A stretch of 64,000 bases of DNA from Oscheius onirici (Eukaryota > Nematoda > Chromadorea > Rhabditida > Rhabditidae), in the NCBI GenBank assembly GCA_932521025.1, contig OW051469.1, positions 6,832,398 to 6,896,397 on the forward strand, written 5' to 3'. A program made the position numbers and the translations under genes. Below the pieces are notes generated by a model. The model saw only the letters and a program-made list of their open reading frames with translations. It did not search any database and had not been told where the DNA came from. The number at the start of each line of letters is the position of its first letter. Within the stretch, counting starts at the first letter, position 1. Shown here one piece after another: positions 55,101-64,000 of this stretch.

Positions 55101-58100
55101 CAAATGTCGCCTCTTTTTGTGGTAGATTTGACCAAAATAGGGTCTATTTCTTTACACTGAATAAATTTAATGTCTCTCGAAATTGTTGTTCTCAATTTTT
55201 CTAGTTTTCTTGATTTTTCTTTCGAAACTTCCTGACAATGAGCTTTGATGGAAAACAATTCAATTTCCGGGAGTTCGTTTGCTCTTGAGAAACAGCTGAA
55301 TAGTACCTTAAATTTAAAGCGATCGCTTCAACTTTAACCGACCTATCGATTTTCTGTCTTCTCGACTAAATAACAAACAGTTTCTGTTCATTGTGTCGGC
55401 AACGTATATCAATGCAAGATCGCACGTCTCCAAAGTAAGGCATCTTTGTAAACAGAAGGTTCCAACATTTTGCAGCGGTTCCAAAGGTTTTCTACTGGAA
55501 CATTCCAGTAAGAGTTCCGAACGTTTGACGAAACAGGCGATGCCGAAACAGCAAATGGAGACGAGAGTGAGCGTTCGTAGGGGTGTCCGCACAGTTGTCG
55601 AGACTAGCGGAACATGTCAAGTTTTGTCATGTTAATCTTTTATCGAACGAGAGTGTTCTGAGGGGATCGCGTCTGTGGAAATTTAGGTAAAAGGTAGAAC
55701 AACCAAGAGATGATCACTATTGTCTGCCACCAAAATACGGAAACTACGTAGGCTGCTGGTAATTTTGTAATAAGAATCGTCTAAGCTTTACCGTTTATTA
55801 CTAAGTCTACAGGACAGAGAGTAGAGTCGGAGGATTGTCGTAGGTCTCTCCCTGAGTCATCTTCGTGGCCCTTCATATAGTCGTTGCCATCACTCAGCTC
55901 TGAAACATATGCTGTTGGAACTATTATATTTCGGACAAGACTCTCTCGAATCGAGACGACCCAGTCTTGGACCCTTACAGTATCAATGTAAAAAATTACC
56001 TTCGTAGAAAATAATTCCTTTTTTCTGGCACATCATCCGGATTGTTTTTGGCGTCTTCTTGTGATCTCGGATGCGAGCTGGATAGCCAGATTTTCGCTTT
56101 GCAGAGGAATTCAGTCTGATGTAGCAATGCTGATTACTTTCGAAAACAACCTACTTTCCTGTTTGAAAAAGACGCACTCCGACCAATGATCTAAAGTGGA
56201 TTAAAGAAGTGATGTTCTCTCTCCTCATCGGCCGTTGTTTTTCTTGAACAGAATGCGATCTATTGGTTGGCCAATGTTCTGCATTAGGATTAGAAGAGAG
56301 AAGTTCCTGCAAATAGTTGATCAGTTTCGTCTTCAAACGAACTACGTTCGGCTAGAATGAGAGACAGAAGGTGGGACCCAATTGAAAAGGTGGACACCTC
56401 ACAGAGGCGAGGAACGCGCTTGTAATCACGCGATGTAACGGTAGGCGGGCGCACTTGTTGCTCCGAAGGGGGCCAGAAAAACGCAGACATGTGAAAGTGG
56501 TGGATTTTGTGAGAAAATGCTGGCGCCACTGGGCAGAACCGTTTAAAGTGAATGGGTAGGGGAATCTCATTGGCTGGAAATACAGAGTTTCGGATTAATG
56601 GGCATTTAACGGCTTGAGCCCATAAGATGGTTGTAACCAAAAAGGAACGTTTTGTTAGAGAAGACTAGTCTCAGGGTTCGATATTTCCACAGCTCGTGTA
56701 ATCGGACTGAAATGATGACTGAGTGTTAGAAATAGAGCTTCAATGTTTATAGGTTTTTCAGTGATTTGTCATAGGACGATCCCATTATCGACTGTCTACC
56801 GACTGACGACTTCAGCTAAGAAAGTAAGCTAGACTAAAGGTAATCGGTGAAATAATTGTTGGAGACCCAACTGAAACAGAAGATGTGAGAACAATCGCGC
56901 GAGGTTACAGCCAGACTCAACCTGACGACGGATGACGCATCCCTCTGAAAAGTAAAACAGGAAAGTACTCGATGACGTCCCAGAAACGTAAGATCGCTTC
57001 AATGCCTCAAAACCCAGAGTAGCAGAGCTACGTAAGCAGTATTTGAGCGGAGAGTTGAAAGAAAATGGATCCACGCGATAGCGAAAATGCAGATGAAAGA
57101 TAACCGACAGCTCTGTTTACAATGCAGCGCAGTCTAAAAGCAGATAAATTGTTGATGGGATCACAGTGACGCAATCTGTTAGTAAACAGTCCTCACAGAG
57201 ACAAATTTTACGAGGAAGCTTGCGATTTGTCCTATACGATTCCTTACTTATTGTTAGATTACCAATTTCTGCGCAGCAATGGACATGCGACGCCGCCAAA
57301 CATTTGTGTTCAAAGACAGAAAGCGTCTTGAAAAACAATTTCGGACCGCAACCCCTCTCCGAGAAGTAAACGGTTTCTATCATCTCTCTGCTCGAAACAA
57401 CAACTCACCATTGAAGTCGTCATCTCCGAGAAAATGATCAGTTGAGCCGCATTGACTCTTAGCGACTCTACAACTGAACAGTCGAAGTCGGAGGAGAGAG
57501 AAACTGGTGCGAGGAAGAGGCGGGTCAGCTAGCCGGCCGGCCGAAGAGTATGGTCAATCGATGAAGACTATTATGAAACTGAACTCGGGCATGCTAATGA
57601 GAGAGACTGTTTGAAATGAGAGGGTGCTAGGCTGCTGCCAACATGCGAAAGGATGAGTTTCGTGTCGGCGACATCAACAATAGCGAGCAAGATGCAAAAA
57701 GAGGATAAAAATATTGTCCCGAGCGACAAACCTTTTCTTCGGAGCTTAGGTTGGAAGTCAGAAACGACAAGGAAACGCATTTTAGCCAGATCATAATTTC
57801 AGAGTCGGGCTCAGTACATTGGTACAAGTGAGCAGCAATAGCACGGGAAGAAATCAATCGCCTGACCCAATATCTGCACTTCTTGTAAACAATAATGAGC
57901 GGTGGCACAGCAAAGAGAGTCTCCTAGCAGCAAATCGTGCAGGGAATGGTGAAGTGAAGTACTTTTTCCACGAAGTAGATAGGATGAGAGAAAGAGTAAT
58001 TTAGGGCTTTCGCCGACGTTTAATAATGCCCATTAGAAGCCTCAACCATAGCCTGATTTTAGATTCTTGCATAGATAACCGACCTCTCTTGTACACCAAA

Positions 58101-58189
58101 GACCATTGTTCTCTACCGTATACGAAGCCGTGTCCAGTCTTTATCGATTATTCTGATTCGAACAGTTTCCACTTTTAGCAATAACTTCT
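55101..58189. other. 3.1-kb region without recognised gene
   Basis: ORFs of 60-116 codons exist on both strands but none shows a domain, compatible splice phases or clear codon bias. The best is a 69-codon minus-strand frame at 57571-57780 with a hydrophobic segment (LGTIFLSSFCILLAIVDVAD). Between 57470 and 57540 the DNA is GC-rich, with CCGGCCGGCCG. I would not call a gene here. Confidence 0.3.
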
Positions 58190-58700
58190 CATCAATGGAA
58201 GAAGACGAGGAGAATGTGCTTGTCGTTCCCCGAAGATTTCTTCACAGATAGCGATGTCCATGTCTCGAAGGTTAATTTTTTACTCATAAAGTAAAAAAAA
58301 AATTCAGCTGAGTGACAGAGAGTTCAAAGTAAGACAGCATACCTTGGAGGAGCTGTACTCTACATAGGCGGTCAATTCAATTTTGATGAGTCTATGGTGG
58401 ATCAGTACTTGAAAATTGTCACAAAGAGAGCAAGTCGTTCTCTGTCTTTTCCGGAACCAATTTCATGATCGAACTTCTGCCAAAAAGGTCTTTTATCCTT
58501 TTTTTCGAAGGTGCAGTATACAAGGAACTCTCTGTGACTTCCGAATTCAGATGCACTCACGTGCCTTTATCCGTTCTTTTCATCTTCGCAGATCTATCAA
58601 TGCTCTTCTTAACAAAAAAGTCACCGAATTCAGTGTTCAACTCAGATCTGAATATTTTATAAACGGTAGCACTGATGTATGTTTGTATGTTTGCTAGCCT
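58190..58700 (+). CDS. Probable upstream exons of the next gene, model open
   Basis: Several short frames look coding and end at plausible donors: one giving FPEDFFTDSDVHVSK before GTTAAT at about 58271, one giving FSGTNFMIELLPK near 58450-58490, and one ending FINGSTD before GTATGT at 58678. The GxNFxIxLLP pattern is reminiscent of the first strands of a galectin domain. I could not connect them in a single phase-consistent model. Confidence 0.25.
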
Positions 58701-58843
58701 TTCCGAAAGTACGTGTCAAAAATAATGTTGTCCTCCAAAAAATTGAGTGACCTTTTGACAAAATCTGTCTGGCTCGTCTCAATGTTCTTTCAGACTGTCG
58801 AAAGACTCCACTATGGCGTTAACTATGTTTAACCTTTCCTCAG

Positions 58844-59713
58844 AGAATTAAAACCCATTCGTGACCATTCTTCTATACTTCCCTTCACTTTCGACTTCGG
58901 ACATTATCTTAACCTATGGAATGAAGTAACTGCTGTTGATCTGATGAATAAGATCAAGTACCCGTCCGTCAATCTAAACATCAGTCTTTATATGTCAGAT
59001 ACTGGACTACAGTACAAGCCGTGGATGAATAATGCTTCAGCAATTCCAAAAAAATTCAGCGGACTGCAACTGGCACACGATAGAACAAATGGTGGGTACA
59101 AATATGACTAGTATTAAACCCAACATTTCAGAAGACTCAGAAAATTACGTTCTATGAGTTGCCAGTTGCAACCACCGAGGAGCTGTTGAATTCAACAGAG
59201 AGCATCCAGTTTATGGAGGCCAATTTCAATGGAGTCGAGGGACTTATTCAAATAGGTCGTCATTTGTTGTCCTTCCCTTTTGTCTTGGTATTTTTATTTC
59301 ATTGTAACAATTCATTTCAGACCTGGCTGTCCGGTAATTGTACCTATCGAGCTAATGAAATTAGCGGCTTTTTTAAGCCGAATTTCGTGCCACCTCCAGT
59401 ATTAGAAAACCACTTTTCTGGCGAGTTCAAGACCGTGCATGGTCAATGGGAGAACCGAAACATGCTGTCGTCCCTACCTAGTCCTGCTGGCAAGTATTTC
59501 GTGTTTGTCCTGTCTTGTTACTCGAACGGAGAAATTACTTTCCGCTTGCATCCGAATATTTTCAATCTGTCGGACATGATCTCCCTCCAAGGGGTGTACA
59601 TCAGAGCTACTCCTTTCGACTATTCTTCCTACCCAGGTGATCCAGACCTCGCGCTTGATCCTCGTGCTTTTTGTAACCTTATACATGGCTATAGCTCGTC
59701 TCAATCGGGCTAA
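58844..59713 (+). CDS. 3' exons of an uncharacterised, possibly galectin-like gene
   Basis: Exons 58844-59091 and 59166-59713 join in phase (donor GTGGGT, acceptor GTTGCCAG); a further in-frame intron of 33 nt (59288-59320) is possible. The protein is rich in Asn and aromatic residues. Near the end, GQWENR, PAGKYFVFVL and NGEITFRLHP...ISLQGVYI follow the order of a galectin's W-ExR, second-sheet strand and final GDxxI strand, but the sugar-binding HxNPR motif is not seen. I regard the galectin assignment as a guess. The gene converges on NSUN4 with only 118 nt between the stops. Confidence 0.4.
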
Positions 59714-59831
59714 AGTTTTTCCCTTGTTTTTTATTCCACCTATATATTTCAACTTTAATGCTATTTCAATGTTGTAACCAAAATAAACGCTTTACCAAAG
59801 AAAATCAACAAACTATAACAACTGGCAGCAA

Positions 59832-62059
59832 TTATAAGAGTCTAGTAAGCTTACAGAGATACATCGGACCGAAATTTGAGGGAACGAAGGGCAGGATCAG
59901 TTGGCCGCGTTTACACGTCTCCGAGAATCGAAAGAGTCCGCTGTTTGTGAAATGGTTGTTGAGCTGGCTGAGCGATTCTTCGACGAACTGAAAAATAATG
60001 TGGCTGAAAAAAAATGACTAAAAACGAACTTTCAAGCCGAATCTTTGCGCCGCAATAGCTGCCGAATTCTCCACAACTCCCTCATTCTGCATGGACGAGA
60101 GCGTACAGGTCGAATAGACTACACTTCCTCCAACTTTGACAGATCTCATCGCGTTACTAAAATTGTTTTTGAAGAATATAGCGAAAAGACATACACGAGT
60201 ATTTTGGTTTGAAGTTGGGGCAGTGAGAGACGTTGATTGGCAAGCTGGGCCGAAAAGAGGTTTCCTTCGTCTTGACTGACGGAAAGACGGTCTGTGGAGC
60301 AGGGAACATCGGCCAGAACCTTGTCGTAGAGGCCGATCTCGTCCCAACTCGCAATATTTCCCGCGTCTTTTCGTTTCAAGATGACTTTGTCAGCTTCGGG
60401 CGAATCGGCAGGAATGTACATGGCCAACGAGCGTTTGAGTTGACCGAGTCGAGCCAGTTTATAATCGTTGCACACTACTTTGTCTAAAACGAGTTTTTAT
60501 AAGCATGAAATACAGTCGACTCTCGCTATAACGTACACCCAGGCGCAAACCTGGTCCAACCTATTTTTTTCCCAATTTTGGAAATTTTTTGACCAAAATT
60601 TGTAATCTAGTAGAGAAAAATGTGAGTAATAATCTGACACAAGGCAATTATATTTTTTCACTAAATGTTGAAGAAAATCGTCGCACCAAGTTTGCGCCAG
60701 TAAACGCATTTTTTGTGTTTTTCTTCGACATTTTTTGGATTTTTTTTCGTTCTCGTGTCAGCTTATTACTTACATTTTTCTCTACTAGATTCCAAATTTT
60801 GGTCAAAAAATTTCCAAAATTGAGAAAAAAATAGGTTGCACCAGGTTTGCGCCTGGGTGTACGTTATAGCGAGAGTCGACTGTACAAAAAAAGAACCTGG
60901 AAGGCCTGTGAGAATGGCAAGAAGACTTTTGCCGCCAGGAGCAGCACACATATCCAAAAGAGAGTCGCCTTTTTCGAGTCCAAGAGCCATGACGGGAACA
61001 ACAGATCCTCCGTCCAGAAGCCACCAGCTCGGAGGCTGGTCTTCGGTCTTGATCGGTCCGGGAAAATCCGCCAACACGCCACGATCGTAGGTTCTGATTC
61101 GAAGATCTCGCGGGTAGTAGATGAAATGACTTCTCGTAGACAGTTTTGCTCCAGTCGACTCATATCCATGGATCCTGAGGTTGACGTTTTTTTTGTAAAG
61201 AGGAGATACTGACTCAAAATCATCGACTTTGTCTTCCTTGCCTTTTCCGAGCTGTAATTCTCCGGGAGAGAGAGTCCCCTCGGAACGCTGGAATTCTCCG
61301 AGACCGGCTGACGATCTCATCGTGACATCTTGGTCGGTATCGTATTCTTCAGAGCTGTAGCGACTGGAGGAGGCCTGAAACAGATGTTACGAGGTTGACT
61401 TATGAAATACGTTATGTAGATCAGTAAGAATGAGAGCAGAACAATATGCAGCAACTTTTTAACGTTTTGTAAGAAGTAATGTTGGTAAAACTACAAGCTT
61501 GGCTACTACTTCAAGTTTCGCGACATTTGATGCTGTGCATCGAAAAAAAAAGAACGAGCCTGTTCTTCTCTTTCCTCCTCCTCCATCTTTGTCATTTCTT
61601 CGCTCGTATGCTTCCCTACGAGTCTCTTCTTCTCTTCGACCCTCTCCTCGGCCTTTTTTCCTCGTATCCGCTCCAGAAGATCGACTGTGCCCATGTCGCG
61701 GAGAATGTCCTCGTGTGCTTGCCAATTTCTGCAATTCTCTGGGTATTAAAGTTAAAATAAAGCGTACTTTGAGAGAGTATTGACGACGGCGATGAACTTG
61801 TTTGGAGACAGCAGTCCGAGTCGAATACTCGGCCATCTTTTCCCGAAATACGGCCCGTAATAGAAGTCAAAATGGTCCAGAGCCAGTACTGAGGGCGTTT
61901 TCATCGGTCGCGATTTGGCTACCTGGAATTTATGCCTTATTTCAACCTTTGTAGTCATTTTGGGGACAAACAAAGTGAGACAAAGTAGATACGAACCTTT
62001 TGCTTGAATTTGGCAGTTTTCAGTTTACATTGTGATGTAAAAATCGTCCTGACTGACAT
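59832..62059 (-). CDS. nsun-4: NSUN4-type mitochondrial rRNA m5C methyltransferase
   Basis: S-adenosylmethionine-dependent cytosine-5 methyltransferase of mitochondrial small-subunit rRNA. Seven exons: 61997-62059, 61768-61922, 61510-61728, 60897-61363, 60195-60483, 60030-60156, 59832-59987; 491 aa, phases agree. Residues 1-21 are basic without acidic residues, as in a mitochondrial presequence. Motifs: HFDFYYGPYFGKRWPSIRLGLLS, DMCAAPGGKSL (SAM site), VLADVPCSTDR with the PCS/T catalytic-loop Cys, VVYSTCTLSSMQNE with the nucleophile-type TC, and the C-terminal NFGPMYLCK. A Glu/Lys-rich insert occupies about 85-150. Two introns carry GTTCGT donors. Intron 4 contains a TA-flanked transposon. 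CWC15 ends 137 nt upstream. Confidence 0.93.
60513..60882. mobile_element. 370-bp MITE, Tigger/pogo-like ends, in NSUN4 intron
   Basis: The termini CAGTCGACTCTCGCTATAAC are exact inverted copies, and the similarity extends about 110 bp inward on each side (CGTACACCCAGGCGCAAACC..., later a CTAGTAGAGAAAAATG block). TA duplications flank it at 60511-60512 and 60883-60884. CAGTCGACTC...TATAACG ends are known from pogo/Tigger-type Tc1-mariner MITEs in many animals. No coding capacity. It sits wholly inside intron 4 of NSUN4 and leaves both splice sites intact. Confidence 0.85.
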
Positions 62060-62196
62060 ATTTGATCGGCTGCTGAGCATCTGTAGCAGCGTCAGTGATT
62101 CTCAAGAAGATTAAGGCAATTTTCGGAGGTGAGAAGCCAGAACAACATTTAAAAAGTGATGGAAAATACAGATTCATTGAAATAAGTCAGAATAGA

Positions 62197-63236
62197 TCAC
62201 TTGATGTACTTGTCCATGAACTTCTTGTGGAATTCGGAGCGGATAGCGTCATTGATAAAGTTCGGCTCCTTCTTTCTCTCGTCAAGACCTGAAATATCGT
62301 GTTTGTCTGAAGCTTTTATTGAGGATAAGGAGGGGAGCTTTGTGCGCAAATTAGTTATTATCAAGTCACGACAGAAAAAGCAAGTGCGCGAAGTGTTCTA
62401 ACGACTTTGGTAGTTTCTTTGGAGGGAGAGGCGGTGACTGGAACGGAGTGCCAAGGGAAGAATGATAGAGCAACTGTAACTGAGGGTCCGGGAAAGAAGC
62501 GATAGGGGAAGGCAAGGAATCATTAGCCCTGGAAGGGCGGTGCTACCCTTGTTGTGTAAAAAGTTACCTTTAGCGCAGTTCCTAAACACGACGTCGTCGT
62601 CCCATCGTCTCTTCACCTTGAATTCACCACTGGCGTCATTAGAGCCGGGAGTTCCGAGAGTCAGCAACGGATTGGCGTGTAAAATGTTGTCCAGACGTAT
62701 TTGTTCTTGCTTTTCTTGTTCCTGTTCTTCTTTCTGAGCTTTTTCCGCTGCACGTTCCTTCTTGATTCGCTCCAGCTCGGCCATGAGAGCGGCAGTGTCA
62801 TCTTCATCCGAGTCTGACTCGTCTGAAGACGAATCAACCTGAATTTTTTTTTGTGGAAGGGTTTGAAACGATAATTTACCTGGCAATTCGGATCGTCAGC
62901 ATCAACTGTTGCTCCATGGGAAACGTCGTCCAGACGGGGCTTCTTTGAGCCGGAGGCAGAATCTCTGGCCTTGCGCTCACGAACAGCGTCACGTTCCTGG
63001 TCCTCCAGCTCGCGGCGAAGATCCTAGACTCGTTTTTAGAAGGATTATATTGACAAAAAACTGACTCTTTTGCGGATGTCTTCCTCATTTCCTTGGCCAG
63101 TCTGACGATATTTCAGTTTCAGATGGGACGGCATGTCCTTTGACGAGTACTGTTGAGAAAGCTTGGAGAGGTCGCCCTCGCCACGGGCAGTTCCTCCCCT
63201 TGCAGGATTGAAGGTCGGACGATGAGCTGTGGTCAT
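62197..63236 (-). CDS. CWC15 spliceosome component
   Basis: CWC15 (AD-002) belongs to the Prp19/CDC5L-associated complex and the active spliceosome. Exons 63066-63236, 62880-63023, 62568-62838 and 62197-62288; 225 aa against about 229 in human. Nearly invariant N-terminus ([33 protein letters not shown]), then an [11 protein letters not shown] helix, an acidic [20 protein letters not shown] segment, a Glu/Lys coiled-coil, [19 protein letters not shown] and the C-terminal [18 protein letters not shown]. All family blocks are present and in order. NSUN4 follows on the same strand after 137 nt, a typical nematode operon spacing. Confidence 0.97.
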
Positions 63237-64000
63237 CTGAAAACAAGTAAGGTTATAAAGAGTTATTAAATATGTAAAACAGAGCAGAGAAAAACAGAGC
63301 GTAGTAACCTTTGTGTGATTTTTTTTTGCAAAGATTTTGCAGATATTGCCGTGGTATTGTAATGAACAAAACTGAAGCTTTTATAGTTTGTTCAGCAGCT
63401 CAGCGGAAAAAGCGCAGCATTTTTATGGGTTTTCTTTTTTTTAGCTTTTTTTGCTGTTATAGTTTTTTAGCTTTTTTTGCTGTGATATTTATAGATTCTC
63501 TTTACCGGTAGACTGAGGACAACAAGGAGATCACCGATAGAAGATCCGTATGTTGTAAGCACGGTGCCATGTAGGCTCGTGGATGGGGTGCATACCCTTT
63601 TGTTCGTTTGACAAAACGAAAATAAAATTAGAAAGCAAAAAAAAAGATGAAAATCCATAAAAATGCTGCTAAAAAACACTGAATCCGGCTGCAATTGGTT
63701 AAAGGGCTGCCCCCGTGGTTCCCGTCACGAATTTCATAACGGCGACTCTTTTTCCGCAGAGCTGCTGAACAAACTATATCGCAAAATATCACGTTCAAAT
63801 GCAAAATATCATTTTCGCAAACTGTAATTCAAGGACTTATTCTACGGCAAACCCGTTTCTAAAAACATTTCAAGCAATAAACTAGCCGGAAAATATCTGT
63901 AAAGTGAAGAATGATGTAAAATAGCAAACACATGGAATGGGGATGTGAATAATGGCATTTTTACACGAGGATTTTGCTTCTACCGTTCTCTGCAATTATT
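63237..64000. other. Upstream region of CWC15 with inverted repeat
   Basis: This 764-nt stretch should contain the CWC15 promoter. No supported ORF. It holds a 31-bp inverted repeat (listed separately) and T-rich repeated TTTAGCTTTTTTTGCTGT units at 63441-63482. Confidence 0.4.
63382..63778. mobile_element. Possible MITE with 31-bp inverted repeats
   Basis: TATAGTTTGTTCAGCAGCTC at the left end and its reverse complement at 63759-63778 are parts of a 31-bp inverted repeat (63382-63412 and 63748-63778) with one mismatch. The repeat starts with TATA on both sides, so a TA target duplication is possible. The 335-bp interior has no ORF of note. Confidence 0.6.

Noticed and set aside
57117-57383. 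88-codon minus-strand ORF with many cysteines, considered a secreted protein
   Set aside because: No signal peptide, no compatible splice sites and no similarity that I can see.
61739-61767. A 29-nt intron in NSUN4 using the first CAG
   Set aside because: It throws the next exon into a low-complexity Arg/Gly frame; the CAG ten bases downstream gives a 39-nt intron and a sensible frame.
1-64000. CRISPR arrays, rRNA genes, prokaryotic operons, viral genes
   Set aside because: None seen; the window is entirely eukaryotic with spliced genes and no regularly spaced direct repeats.

Overview
The window is nuclear DNA of a nematode. The evidence is a group of four cuticle-collagen loci plus one exact extra copy, a complete Srx-class chemoreceptor, very short introns (mode about 40 nt, GT...TTTCAG), splice-acceptor-like sites directly before many start codons (the usual signature of spliced-leader addition) and closely spaced same-strand gene pairs. 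An Srx receptor points to the chromadorean/rhabditid side of the phylum; I cannot name a species. All exon models were built by hand from splice signals, reading-frame phase and family similarity.

Layout. 0.3-0.7 kb: end of an unrecognised membrane-protein gene (+). 0.8-2.6 kb: TIA-1/TIAR RNA-binding protein (-). 3.5-4.1 kb: nucleoside diphosphate kinase (+). 4.6-5.6 kb: minimal IWS1/Spn1 transcription factor (+). 5.8-7.5 kb: Srx chemoreceptor (-). 8.6-9.3 kb: small secreted, neuropeptide-like precursor (+). 9.4-14.6 kb: RNF220-like zinc-finger protein without a visible RING (-), with a 3.5-kb intron. 14.7-24.5 kb: gene-poor, with a large perfect inverted-repeat element carrying tRNA-like boxes at 18.2-18.9 kb. 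24.5-25.3 kb: disordered Ser-rich protein (+). 25.9-27.1 kb: secreted Gly/Val-tailed protein (-). 28.3-28.7 kb: small secreted protein, uncertain model (-).

29.3-45.3 kb is the most unusual part. Two paralogous four-helix membrane proteins (+ and -) flank an intronless divergent SH2 protein, followed by five collagen genes. The SH2 gene and one collagen gene each occur twice in opposite orientation, nested (SH2a, colA ... colD, SH2b). The matching tracts (646 and 863 bp) have equal length and appear to be identical, yet everything around them differs. This looks like gene-body-limited gene conversion or very recent inverted duplication.

46.4-50.4 kb: prominin (+, 16 exons, 833 aa). 51.3-53.0 kb: CLN3/battenin (+, 437 aa). 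53.3-55.1 kb: ALDH3-type fatty aldehyde dehydrogenase (+). 58.2-59.7 kb: uncharacterised, possibly galectin-like gene (+). 59.8-62.1 kb: mitochondrial rRNA methyltransferase NSUN4 (-), with a TA-flanked inverted-repeat transposon in one intron. 62.2-63.2 kb: spliceosomal CWC15 (-), directly upstream of NSUN4 and probably in one operon with it. Two further inverted-repeat elements lie at 41.2-41.6 and 63.4-63.8 kb.

Functionally this is a mixed euchromatic segment: housekeeping genes (NDPK, IWS1, CWC15, NSUN4, CLN3, ALDH3) beside lineage-specific families (collagens, SH2/four-helix pair, Srx receptor, secreted peptides). The collagen/SH2/four-helix block is the only part that looks like a co-evolving local cluster.
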